Part shown: in pieces, positions 45,970 to 57,039 of the stretch | Layout of the letters: each line of letters begins with the position of its first letter | How positions within the stretch are numbered: position 1 is the stretch's first letter | NCBI GenBank assembly: GCA_047967505.1 | Contig: CM106540.1 | DNA length: 64,000 nt | Direction: 5' to 3' (one strand) | From: Dipteris shenzhenensis | Lineage: Eukaryota; Polypodiophyta; Polypodiopsida; Gleicheniales | Translations under genes and position numbers: made by a program | Notes under the pieces: generated by a model | The model's database searches: none | Seen by the model: the letters and a program-made list of their open reading frames with translations, nothing else | What the model was told of the DNA's origin: nothing

Positions 45970-47334
45970 TGTACCACTATCTTCATTGCTTTGAGGAGAT
46001 TCTCCTGATCTCAATCTGCCTGTCCATGGCAAAGCATGTGAACCACTGCTAGAGGACACTACAGGTCCACTAATATTTTGTGATTGCTGTTGTAAATTTC
46101 ATGCAACATTACCATTTTGTGCATCTACATCATCAATCACATTTACTGGTTTATACCAATTGCTCATCTCATCAAAAACAACATCTCTGCTCACTCTAAA
46201 CTTACGAGTAGAAGGGTTATAGCATCTATACCCTTTCTGCTATAGAGAATAACCAATAAAGATGCACTTCTTAGCTTTTGGATCCAACTTGGACCTCAAC
46301 TCATCTGGCACATGAACATAGGCAATGCAACCAAAAATTTTCAAATGAGAAATATCTGATTTCCTACCAGTATACATCTCCTCTGGCGTCATGCCATGTA
46401 TTGCTGTAGTGGGAGTCCTGTTCATTATGTAAACTGTTGTAGCAACTGCTTCAGCCCAATAATAATCTGGTAGTCTTTTTCATTTAGCATGGCCCAAGAT
46501 ACCTCTCCAATATGCCTGTTTTTCCTTTCTGCAAGTCCATTTTGTTGTGGAGTATGACTGCATGAATATTGCTGCTTTATGCCATGCTCCTGCAGGAACC
46601 TTGCAAACTCATTTGAGAGGTACTCTCCCCCTCCATCTGACCTTAGGCATTTTATTTGCAAGCCTGTTTCTTTTTTAACCATAGCTTTAAAAGCTTTGAC
46701 GTGCCCAAACACTTCACTTTTCTTTTTCATAAAATACACCCAAACTTTTCTGTTGTACTCATCAATAAAAGTGACAAAATAATGATAGCCTCCAATAGAT
46801 GCAGCTTTAGTAGTCCACACATCATAGTGGATTAATTCCAATGGCTTCTTACTCTCTTTAACATGCCTAGGAAATGGTTTCCTTGCCTGTTTTCCAAATT
46901 GATAGGCTTCACATACCTTATGCATTTCTGCAACCTTGAATTTAGGCAATCCTGCAACAATATTTTGGGCCTGCATTGATTTAAGTCGCTGTACATTAAC
47001 ATGAGTGTGTTTATGCTAGATATCAATATCTATAACTACACCGGTCCCATGTGCAAACATTGCTGCACTCAATTCAGGCATGTCCACATCCAACGTAAAC
47101 ATCCTACCCTTCTTCTTTCTTTTTGCTATCAAGCGACCATTATTTTTCATATCCTTAACAAAGCATCCATGAGGATTAAATCTGACCTGCAAGCCCTGCT
47201 CAACCATTTAACCAATAGAAACCAGGTTCTTGGTGATATTCGGGACATGAAATACATCAGACAAGTATTTCTTTTTCCCATCCTGCATAGACAAAGGAAT
47301 TTTACCAATCTGCACTATAGGATGTGTAGTGAGA
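45970..47334 (-). pseudogene. Copia copy B, segment 3: integrase and GAG-pre-integrase, truncated
   Basis: Resumes copy B after the TGTAC duplication. It encodes, with several frameshifts, the linker (MNRTPTTAIHGMTPEEM), integrase (LRSDGGGEYLSNEF, QQNGLAERKNRHIGEV), pre-integrase (CEAYQFGKQ, where copy C has CEACQFGKQ, so a finger Cys is now Tyr) and the segment up to HPIVQIGKIPLSM. Homology to copy C stops at about 47334, in the middle of the protease/pre-integrase spacer. Gag, protease and the 5' LTR are missing. What follows is the C48 protease gene. Confidence 0.88.
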
Positions 47335-48560
47335 TATAACCGTACTACTGCAGCAATAAATAAACAAATGTTAGAAGCAGATTGAATCAAATGATTGAAG
47401 TATCAAGTCAAGATATGTTCATATCAAACCTGAGGATGGCCATCATGACTTTGTCATTAGCCTCTTTCAAAGGGTCAGAGAGGATTGTAACTTCCTCGCT
47501 ACCAAAAGTCAAAACACGAGGTTGCTTGCTAATGATGACCTTAACCTCAGAAGAGCTCCCCATTTCGTCCAATACAGCGGTTACATCAGGACAACTTATG
47601 GGCATAGCAACCAATGTTTCCTCTGGATGCTCCACCATGTTATCAATAAATGCCTTAATGATAGATGACATAAATGCATATAGATGCAAGTCTGTATATG
47701 TGGACAATGAGGTTTCACCGCCTCTCAAATTAAAAATTTGAGCAAGGAGCAAAAAGCAGTTATATCCAACTCTCCACCCACAACTGTGGTCATCATTCTG
47801 CTTCGCTGCAGGGCATGTTACATACTCTATTTGATCTTCCAAGTCACCCTCCATTTGCATAAGTGCATCTATAGCACTTACCAACTTTCGAGCAGATCTA
47901 CACATCAAAATAGAAAACATAAATGAATGTGTGCATTGCATAGGATGCATCTCATTGACATAATTATGACACAAGTAGGTTATACTTACTCTGACACACT
48001 GCCATGGATAGATGCTATTGAATTGACAAAGAAGCATTGCTTGGCTAAGATGTCCACAATTACCAAGCTCCAATGCAAGCTGCATTATCAATTAAGAATA
48101 ATTATTATTTGATATAATCCTCCACAATGTAAGAGATAAGCTAGGTAGGGATTGATACTCACTCCTCGTGATATGCGGTAAAGATAACTCGTGCCGCAGT
48201 CAAATCAACAGGTTGCAACCACTTAAAAACATCATCTATGGTCTTCTGCTTATTGCTAAGTACACTAGAAACAAGAGGATCGACCATATATGCACATCTT
48301 TGTATATATAGCGGAAGCTGTTGTAAAACCATACTGCAATAAAAAGAAAAGAATATTAGTTCATTTGATCCAATGGAAATACAAAAGCATAAAGTCAGTA
48401 AAAAGTTTGTGTCAAACCTGAGGATGGCTATTATAACCTTGTCATTGACCTCTTTCTTGAAGTTTATGAGGATTGAAATGTCCTCTTCATCGCGAATATA
48501 AAAGTAAGAGGTTGTTCTCGAACTTGGAACCTAACTTGAAATGACTTCTCCATTTGCTGC
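47331..48560 (-). repeat. Partial tandem duplication within the protease gene
   Basis: The end of exon 2 (about 48560-48418), its intron and the first bases of exon 3 match the end of exon 5 (about 47560-47430), the following intron and 47347-47331. At protein level EVNDKVIIAIL pairs with EANDKVMMAIL, and EQPLTFIF with KQPRVLTF. Both introns start GTTTGA and end TTGCAG or CTGCAG. A second unit was therefore beginning when the copia junction cut it off. Confidence 0.75.
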
Positions 48561-51500
48561 AATGTATGATTATTTTCTAGAGTCATCCGACGGATAGCCA
48601 GAGCAGCTTTGCTTTCTTGAGATGAGCTTTCTATATTCTCTGCTCCAGCTACATCCTCCTCATCCTCCTCCTCTCCCTTCTCCTATAAAAGGATAAAATA
48701 ATTATGACATTCAAAATTTTAAATTAATTACAAATTTAAAAAGACCTTTAAATGAATAAAGAAAATTAAACATAAGTCTTCATACCTCTACATATCTTCA
48801 TGGTCTTTTTATGTAACCTTCAGAGGCAAGGTCAGTGTCATATCCATCTTCTTCTGCTTCCTTGCTATCGCTGATGTCCTCACTATTATATCCAGAGCTT
48901 TGATCATTTTCTTTCTTGCTCTCATCATACATGATCATCTCTATGTCATCCTCTTCATGTGAGATCGGACCTTTCTTATCAAACTTTATTGTGAGAGAAG
49001 CCACGGTATCAAGGTATTCCAAGCAAGCAGGGCTCTCAATAATATTTACATTGTGTCCTTTTCTGATAAGAGCTTCAAATAGATGTCCCATTCGGCACAA
49101 TGTGACTTCCCATCCGGACGGTAGCAAAAATTCCTTCATACTAATTAAAAGATCAGCACTTTTTGCTGGCCTTTCATAGTGATTTGCGTTGCGATGGAGG
49201 GGACTTGGAGCTTCATGCTCTTCCAACAGTAGTTGCAATCTCTTTGCATTCCCTCTTATATTGTTTTGTAAGGAGTGATCATTGTAAGGGCTCTTCATGC
49301 ACAAGAAAAAGGTTTCTAGACTCTGTATCTTGAGACCGCATTCTCTCTTGTCCCTTTTTCTTGAGTATATCCCATTGTAAATCTTGAGCTCATTGCCATA
49401 TTGTTTTTCTAGGGTAGCAGACATTTGTTCCTTGTCATCTTTATCAGCAAATATGACTATATTACATTGTCCCACTCTACCAATGGTGGTATGTAATATT
49501 CTGTCAAGGAGTTGATGGATGTCATCCGGTGATATTTCATAGACAAAGAAAAGCTGAGGTCTCTCCCAAGCAGTGTCCTCGGACAAAAAATCACTCAATG
49601 AAACTCCCTTGCACTCAACACTCTTTCCAGACTCTGAAATGATTTCATGTATGAAATAAAAGCCCTTGTTCAAAGTTTTTTCTTTTCTGAGAGTGTGGTT
49701 ATTGATGACTTTTTGTGCATATGCATACACATTTTTCGGAATGTCACTTCTCATAGAGGGAGTAATTTTAGATCCATCATCTTCTACCTTCACCCATTTA
49801 TGCACCCAAGCCTTCTGTTTAGCTGACGGTAAAGCTGATGCCATCTGCCTCACAATGTTATGATCAATTTTACATTGGCTAATTGGAATATTTTTTTCTC
49901 CCAATAAATATTCAATTGCACTCTTTACTGCATCTTGACCTGTTGGATGATGCAATCTTCCATGCAATGATCTTTATCCTTTTTGCCAAAAAACCATTCT
50001 TTGGACATTAATTTCTCTGCAGCAAGACTTGCGTATTTGTCTGGTAGGTTTCTTAAAGGCCTCCACATCCGAGCTGTCATCTCTTTTTTCTCAATCTTCT
50101 TTGCCTTCTCTTTAATCAATGATGGAGCCTCATATGTAACATCTCCTTTCTCACATGTAAGACACACGTCTTTGATCTGATGAAAAACTTCATCACTACG
50201 GAAGAGTATGCTTGTGTAGTCTTGATACCTATCCCTTACTGTCTTGAAGCTTGTAATCACCTCTGCTCTTTCCTGCTTTTCCCTTGGTACAATGGCACTC
50301 AAGCATGTGTAGAAGTCAACAAGATTATCCGCTTCCACTTTAGTTGTAGTTCTTTTGAGAGTGGTCAAAGGAGAATTAAAAGTTTTCCATATGGTCCTAG
50401 CTTTGAGCAACATCTCTGAAGTGGAGGTGATTTTTCATAGTGCATAAATGTCATGATTAAGTCTTTCCGACTCAATCACATATTTTTTCTCATTCTTGAA
50501 GATACAGATGCATGTAGAATAGTAGTGAAATTGAGGCACACTCGCGAAGGTTTGATAAGTAATTTCTCCTTTCTTGTATGCATCTCTAGAGCGCTCATTA
50601 CAAGCATAGGCATAGTGCTGACCATCTATTGCCTCAAATGTACAATGAGCTAAGAAATTTCTCTTGGCATCCCTTATATGTCGTTCTGGATCATTCACTG
50701 AACTCTGTCCTTCTTGAAGTGAGGGAACTTGTTTTCTGAGGAACTTAGTGAATTGCATCTCAAAATCTATAGGCTGAGAGAAATTGATGGATTGACTATA
50801 ATCTCCCATGACTAGCCAAAATGTTCTTGGACGGAGTACCAAATTAGAAACAACTGGTTTTTTTCCATCAATCAAAGCCTGAAAAATCTTTTCAGCATAG
50901 GCTGTATCTAAGGTCCTGCTGTTGGTGAAGACACTTGCTTTGACCACTGTTGAAGCATGTATAACTTGAGTCTTCTGGCCCCATATATATCCTGGATCCT
51001 CATCTGTCACAGCCTCATTCAAGCAAAGATTTAGGTTCTTCATTGATAACATTTCTGCTTCTAGATCTGACTCCATTTCAAGACCCTCCGCATCCTCTTC
51101 ATGTTCTTCCTCTTCTCTTCTTTGCCCTTTCTTTGTATATGAACGACCTCTTTTTCCAGTTATAGGACTTGGAACTGTAGCTCGTGAAGTACTTGCCTTT
51201 TGCATTTGACGTCGAGGTTTATTTTTTAGGGGCTCAATGTGAACTGCTTTAGATCGCCCTACTTCTTCTTCTATTGCCTCAACTTCAGGTATACTTAAGG
51301 GCTTCACTTGTTCTGTTATTCCATCAACTTCATGAGTTACACCATCTAAGTGAGTAATACCATGAACAAGAGATGTGTGTGCATGTCCTGTCTTATCTGA
51401 TGCATGTCATGTCTCACTCAATTCAATTTCTGTCTGAGATGCATGTGCATGTCCGGTCTCCACCAATTCAATTCCTGTCTCAGATGTAGATCCCTTGTAA

Positions 51501-52177
51501 GCATCCACGTGTACAAGACCCTCATCCATTGCTACAATGTGTTCTGTCTCATCCACTCCACTTCCTCTCTCATTTGTATTACCATGAACCAGGTCTACAT
51601 GGCGTGTCTCATCACTTCCTTTCTCATGTGTGGATTCTTGCACCTTAGGTCCCTCCAATGAAGTTGAACCTTGTTGGATGACACCCTGAAAGTATTCAAG
51701 GATAATCTTTGACTGCATTTTTCTTGCTTCCTCAATGGGAAATTCCTCCCACACATGTTGAAGGATCTCCAATGCAGGAACCAATTCAAGAAATCTAGGT
51801 GCTTTTGGCGGCGGCATCACAAAGTGCATTGCATCTTTCTTAGAAAGAAGAAACGATCTGTTGCTCATTCTTGACTTTGTGTAAATCATCATTGTACTGC
51901 TGTCTTTTTCAATTTTTATTCCTACTAAGGTGCCCCCTTGAATCAAATTGCTCTTTGAGAAAGATACATTTAATGCCCACTCATCTTTCTCCAACTCTCT
52001 CTTTGTCATCACTAGAATGAGATTTCCTTTACTTAAGACCAAGAACCATGCTTTCTTTGTTGTGTCAACAACTGTCCAGTTTGTGAAGTCCTTTGGGGCA
52101 TAAATTCTTCCATTGTATTTCAATGTCATACCATTGACAAATGCTGTAGCCTCAAGATCCATCCTGTATTCAAGCAC
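47331..52177 (-). pseudogene. Multi-exon gene ending in a C48 (Ulp1/SENP-like) cysteine protease, decayed
   Basis: Exons by splice signals and frame: about 52177-48786, 48682-48418, 48333-48163, 48079-47990, 47897-47430, then 47347 to the copia junction. The start is uncertain: an acceptor (GAATACAG) precedes MDLEATAFVNG at 52162, so a 5' exon may be missing. The large first exon encodes a hydrophilic protein I do not recognise. It has TGA codons at about 51407, 50435 and 48798 and a frameshift near 49925-49967. Exons 3-5 encode the protease. HEDLHWSLVIVD supplies the catalytic His. FFVNSIAS has Asn at the usual catalytic Asp position. KQNDDHSCGW supplies the oxyanion Gln six residues before the catalytic Cys. 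C48 enzymes cleave SUMO or related ubiquitin-like proteins, and copies ride in several plant DNA transposons. Exon 2 also contains a one-base frameshift near 48505. Product name is firm for the C-terminus only. Confidence 0.72.
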
Positions 52178-52860
52178 AACACAAATTTTAAGTACTTTGA
52201 CAAACTACAATTACTTTTCAAAATCAAAAGTACAATGAGTCCCATTAATACACCTCAAGTTTTTATTCTTCCCAATCATATAAGTATCAATTTCATGCTT
52301 TGGGAATAGCCTAAAAGGCTTTACAAGGCTTAGAGCATAAATGCTTTGGGAATAGCCTAAAAGGCTTTACAAGGCTTAGAGCATAAATGTGAAAAAAAAT
52401 AAGGATTTACAATGATCTCTGAATACAAATTTGAAGTCTGTCATATATAAGTGCAAAATGCTCTGTCAACTCCCGCAACTGATATAAGTGTAAAATGCTC
52501 TGTCAACTTCCACAACTGTAATCTGTCATGTCCGCTGATACAACTTTCAATCATCTTGAAAGTTTAAAAACCTTAATCGTTGCTTAAATGGTAGGGTTGT
52601 TGTGACTGTGAAACCGAATGTGAACGAATGGACTGACTCCGATTAGGAACTAGTCGGGAAATTTTGAGCATGGCTTTGATTGTTTTTTTTGGAGTTCTCT
52701 CCTCTAAGGACAAACTAATCTATGCTAATCTAGACTACACCAACCGTCGAAGCGAAGAAAAGCAAGAAATAATTTCTTTTCCATTGTTCTTTTTAATATC
52801 CTTAGGTTGCGAATTAAAAGCAAAAAATAATCTATTTTCCATTATTCTTTTTAATACACT
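52178..52860. other. Upstream region of the protease gene with small tandem repeats
   Basis: Contains a 46-bp exact-looking tandem duplication (units at 52295 and 52341, TTGGGAATAGCCTAAAAGGC). An imperfect duplication of about 42 bp follows near 52450-52520 (AAATGCTCTGTCAACT). No gene seen on either strand. It probably holds the minus gene's missing 5' exon or promoter. Confidence 0.6.
52295..52386. repeat. 46-bp tandem duplication
   Basis: Two adjacent 46-bp units beginning ATGCTTTGGGAATAGCC; each contains an internal AGCCT..AGGCT inverted word. Confidence 0.9.
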
Positions 52861-52865
52861 AAGGT

Positions 52866-52915
52866 TGTGAGTTTAAAAAAGATAAAATTTATATTTTATC
52901 TTTTTTAAACTCACA
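52866..52915. repeat. Perfect palindrome, 23-bp arms and 4-nt loop
   Basis: Arms 52866-52888 and 52893-52915 are exact reverse complements around TTAT. The outer part reads TGTGAGTTTAAAAAAG. Very AT-rich, so cruciform extrusion is plausible. Part of the arm recurs as a direct repeat at 53144-53170. Confidence 0.93.
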
Positions 52916-53143
52916 CCCCTTTCTCTCTCTCTCCCCCCCCCTTCTCTCTCGCTGCCGCCCCCATCCTCCCACCCCACCTTCCCCATTCTCACTCCCACGC
53001 CCACATCCATTCTTTCACCTTCCCCATTCCCACTCCCTCTCCCACTCCCATCCTCCCACCCCTTTCTCTCTCTCTCCCCCCCCATTCTCTCTCGCTGCCG
53101 CGGCAGCGGCCCCCCCTTCTCTCTCTCTCCCTTCCCCTTCTCA
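52905..53143. repeat. Short mixed array of the C/T and CCCAC minisatellites
   Basis: Contains CTCTCTCGCTGCCG words, then CCCACTCCCATCCTCCCACC words, then CTCTCTCGCTGCCGCGGCAG again. It is flanked on both sides by direct copies of TTTAAAAAAGATAAAATT. The same two motifs build the large arrays at 54300 and 57040, so this is a miniature or seed copy. Confidence 0.8.
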
Positions 53144-53208
53144 TTTTAAAAAAGATAAAATTTATATTTTCAAAAACTAATTTACTTACAACTCATAAGA
53201 ATTGAACA

Positions 53209-53495
53209 TTCACATTAATAAGAAGTTAAAATCTTAATAAATTTGAATTTAAATAATAAAAACTATAAAGTAGTTTAACTTAAAGTTTATGAAAAAATAA
53301 CGTAAAATAAAGAAAACAAGACTTAAAATTAAAAATTTAATATTTACCTACATTCACATTAATAAGAAGTTAAAATCTTAATAAAAATTTAAATAATAAA
53401 AACTATAAAGTAGTTTAACTTAAAGTTTATGAAAAAATAATGTAAAATAAAGAAAACAAGACTTAAAATTAAAAATTTAATATTTACCTAGAAGA
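53209..53495. repeat. AT-rich tandem duplication, about 140-bp period
   Basis: ACATTCACATTAATAAGAAG begins units near 53208 and 53350. Both continue through ACTATAAAGTAGTTTAACTT to TTAAAAATTTAATATTTACC. The units differ by a small deletion. Confidence 0.85.
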
Positions 53496-53499
53496 ATAT

Positions 53500-53905
53500 A
53501 TTAATTCTCCCTAAAAAGAAATAAATTAAAGTAATAATAACGAATGTAAGTTAAACTACTTTTAAAATTTTAATTTAAAATGTAATAAAATTAAAATTAT
53601 ACTTTTTATATTCCAAAAGAAAATGCATTATAGTCTAAATTAAACTAGTAAATTGAAAATGAAAGTGAAACTCATTTTAAATTCAAAAACAAAGAAAAAT
53701 TTAAAATTCAAGTTTCTACAAGTTTTGCTTTTAGCATACATTTGTCTTTTCACATCCACGCGTTTGTCTTTTGAAACACAAGGTTGTCTTTTATCACAAT
53801 TTTCAAGTTTTCACACGTTTATCTTTTCAAACACAAGGATTCATAGTTTAAAAAAAGGCGGGAAATTTGAAATTCTAGTTTCCACACGTTTCTCTTTTCA
53901 AACAC
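53500..53905. other. AT-rich stretch without a gene
   Basis: Very AT-rich. Repeated TTTTCACACGTTT.TCTTTTC and AAACACAAGG words around 53745-53915. Open frames are short and low-complexity. Confidence 0.55.
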
Positions 53906-54300
53906 CAAGGTTTATGGTTTTGTTTGTTTAAGTTTCGACTAAATCACACACCAATCTCCTCTAATATGCCTCATTGATCGTAGCTCCCAAATTCTTCCAT
54001 CAAAACATCTCTCCTTTATCTCTTCTTGATCGTTGCCCACTCATTTTTTCTCCTCATTGGTAAGATTTTCTATCTCGATCGTACTTTCTCTTGTGCCCTT
54101 CCTCTCTAAATTTTCATCAAACACCAAGGTTTATAGTTTTGTTTGTTTAAGTTTCGACTAAATCACACACCAATCTCCTCTCATATGCCTCATTGATCGT
54201 AGCTCCTTTATCTTGTCTCGATCGTCGCCCACTCATTTTTCCTCTTCATTGGTAAGATTTTCTATCTCGATCGTACTTTCTCGTGTCCTCCCTCTCTAAA
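53905..54300. repeat. Tandem duplication, about 220-bp period
   Basis: GTTTGTTTAAGTTTCGACTA begins units at about 53920 and 54141. Both contain CACACCAATCTCCTCT, GCCTCATTGATCGTAGCTCC and GGTAAGATTTTCTATCTCGA. It leads directly into the C/T array. Confidence 0.85.
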
Positions 54301-56760
54301 TTTTCATCTCTCGTCCATCTCTCTCACTCTTCTCTCTCTCTCTTTCCTCTCCGCTCTAGTCTACGTTTCCTCTCATCTTAGTCTACTCTCTCCCCTCCTC
54401 TTCATTTACCCTCTCTCTCTCTCTCTCCCTTTCTCCTCACCTTTTCCCTCTCTCTCACTTGTGCTCCCCACTCTGTCTCTCACTTGCCGCGCCCTCCCCC
54501 CTCTCTCTCTCTCCCCTCCCCTCTCTCTCTCTCTCCCCTCCCCTCTCCCTCTCGCTGCCGCGGCAGCGGCCTCCCCCCCTCTCTCTCTCTCTCTCCCCTC
54601 TCTCTCTCTCTCTCTCTCCCCCCTCTCTCTCGTTGCGCCTCCCCCTCTTCTCTCTCTCCCTCCCCCCCCCTTCTCTCTCTCCCCCCCCACCTCCCGCGAC
54701 AGTGGCCTCCCCCCTGTCTCTCTCTCCCCCCCTCCTCTCTCGCTGCCGTGGCAGGGGTCCCCCCTACTCTCTCTCTCTCCCTCCCCCTCTCTCTCGCTCT
54801 CGTATCCCCCCCTTCTCTCTCTCCCTCCCGCTCCTCTCTCGCTGCCGCGGCAACAGCCCCCCCCTCTCTCTCCCCTCCCCTCCCCTCCCTCTCCCCCCTC
54901 TCTCTCTCTCCCCCCCTCTCTCTCGCTGCCCCCCCTTATCTCTCTCCCCCCCCTCCTCTCTCGCTGTCGCGGCAGCGGCCCCCCCTCTCTCTTCCCTCTC
55001 CCCCCTCGTGGCCCCCCTCCTCTCTCTCTCTCCCTCCCCCTCTCTCTCGCTCTCGCATCTCCCCCCTTCTCTCTCTCTCCCCCCCTCCTCTCTCGCTGCC
55101 GCGACAGCGGCCCCCCCTCTCTCTCTCCCTCCCCTCCCCTCCCTCTCCCCCCCCTCTCTCTCGCTGCCCCCCCTTATCTCTCTCCCCCCCTCCTCTCTCG
55201 TTGCCGCGGCAGCCGCCCCCCCTCTCTCTTCCCTCTCCCCCCCCTTTCCTCTCCCCCCCTCCCCCTCTCTCGCTGCCGCGGCAGTGGCTCCCCCCTCTCT
55301 CTCTCCCCTCCCCTCCCTCTCCCCCCTCTCTGTCTCCCTCCCCTCTCTCTCGCTGCCCCCCCTTCTCTCTCTCGCCCCCCCTCCCTCTCTCGCTGTCGCG
55401 GCAGCGGCAATGGCTCCCCCCTCTCTCTCTTCCCTTCCCTCCCCTCCCCTCCCTCTCCCCCCTCTCTCTCTCTCCCTCCCCTCTCTCTCGCTGGCCCCGC
55501 CCCCCCCTTCCCTCTCCCCCCCTCCCCCTCTCTCGCTGCCGTGGCAGCGGCAGCGGCCCCCCCTTCTCTCTCTCCCCCTCCCCTCTCTCTCGCTGCCCCT
55601 GCCCCCCCCCTTCCCTCTCCCCCCCTCCCCCTCTCTTGCTGCCGTGGCAGCGGCAGCGGCCCCCCCTCCTTCTCTCTCTCCCCCTCCCCTCTCTCTCGCT
55701 CCCCCCCCTTCCCTCTCCCCCCGTCCCCCTCTCTCGCTGCCGCGGCTCCCCCCTCTCTCTCCCCCCTCGCCTCCCCTCCCTCTCACACCTCTCTCTCGCC
55801 GCCCCCCCTTCTCTCTCTTCCCCCCTCCCTCTCTCGCTGCCGCGGCAGGGGCAGCGGCCCCCCCCTCTCTCTCTCTCCCTCCCCTCTCTCTCGCTGCCCC
55901 CACCCCCCTCCCTCTCCCCCCCTCCCCCTCTCTCGCTGCCGCGGCAGCGGTAGCGGCCCCCCCTTCTCTCTCTCCCCCTCCCCTCTCTCTCGCTGGCCCC
56001 GGCCCCCCCTTCCCTCTCCCCCCCTCCCCCTCTCTCGCTGCCGCGGTAGCGGTAGCGGCCCCCCCCTTCTCTCTCTCCCCCTCCCCTCTCTCTCGCTGCC
56101 CCCGCTCCCCCCCCTTCCCTCTCCCCCCGCTCCCCCTCTCTCACTGCCGCGGCTCCCCCCTCTCTCTCTCCCCTCCCCTCCCCTCCCTCTCCCCCCTCTC
56201 TCTCGCCGCCCCCCCTTCTCTCTCTCCCCCCCTCCCTCTCTCGCTATCGCGGCAGCGGCAGCGGCCCCCCCCTCTCTCTCTCTCTCCCTCCCCTCTCTCT
56301 CGCTGCCCCCTTCTCTCTCTCCCCCCTCCCTCCTCTCTCGCTGCCACGGCAGCGGCCCCCCCCTCTCTGTCTCTCCCTCCCCTCTCTCTCGCGCCCCCCC
56401 CTCTCTCTCCCCCCCCCCGTTTCTCTCTCGCTGCCACGGTAGCCCCCCCCCTCCTCTCTCTCTCCCCTCCCCCTCCTCCCTCTCCCTCCCTCTCTCCGCT
56501 GCCGCGACAGCCCTCCCCTCCCTCTCCCCTCCCCTCTCTCTCCCCTCCCCTCCCCTCCCTCCCCCCCTCTCCGCTGCCGCGGCAGCGGCCTCCCCTCCCC
56601 TCTCTCTCTCTCCCCCCCCTTGCGGCTTCCCCCCTCTCTTCCCCCCCTCCCCCTTCTCTCCCCCCTCCCTTTCTCTCCCCTCTCTGTCCCCCCCCTTCTC
56701 TCCTCTTTCGCCCTCTCTCTTTTGCTGCCGAGGCAACAAGACTCTCTCTCTTATATTCTC
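54300..56760. repeat. C/T-rich minisatellite array built on CTCTCTCGCTGCCGCGGCAG
   Basis: About 2.4 kb of CCCCCTCTCTCTC with a recurring insert centred on the 14-bp palindrome GCTGCCGCGGCAGC (variants GCTGTCGCGGCAGC, GCTGCCGTGGCAGC, GCTGCCACGGCAGC). Units are irregular, roughly 50-150 bp. Long open frames in all three plus-strand frames (up to 779 codons of Pro/Leu/Ser) and on the minus strand (Gly/Arg/Glu) reflect the lack of stop codons in this composition and are not genes. It lies in the divergent interval between the protease and DUF7869 genes. Confidence 0.93.
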
Positions 56761-56769
56761 TCTCTAAAA

Positions 56770-57035
56770 ATCTTTCCTTCACTTTTCTCTCTCTATAATA
56801 AAATTTCAAAGAATACAAATTTTAAAAAAAGTACCTGGAAAAAAGTTGAAATCGATGCTTGTGCTTGCTTTTGCTCTTCCTCCTCTTTTTGCTTCTCCTC
56901 TTGCTCTTCCTTGTTGAAATGAGAGAAACAATGAGAGAAGGAGAGTATATATAAGAAAAACTAGGGTTTTAAGTGCTTCTCTCTCATTGGTCCTTCTATA
57001 ACATTATCTCCTCTCCCATTGGCCTCTCTATTAGA
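56770..57035. other. Spacer between the two arrays
   Basis: Less repetitive C/T- and A-rich DNA, with TATATATAAGAAAAACTAGG near 56950 and duplicated TCTCTC.CATTGG.CCTTCT-like words near 56980-57030. The TATATAA near 56947 could be a promoter element. No gene seen. Confidence 0.45.
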
Positions 57036-57039
57036 TTAT

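Noticed and set aside
47430-48333. Host SUMO protease gene (ULP1/ESD4 orthologue)
   Set aside because: Weak overall resemblance, Asn at the Asp site, stops and frameshifts upstream, and a transposon-type neighbourhood argue for an element-borne copy.
54459-56798. Open frames up to 779 codons (Pro/Leu/Ser-rich) and minus-strand Gly/Arg/Glu frames
   Set aside because: All three frames stay open because the C/T array contains no stop codons; peptides are pure repeat composition with no domain or splice context.
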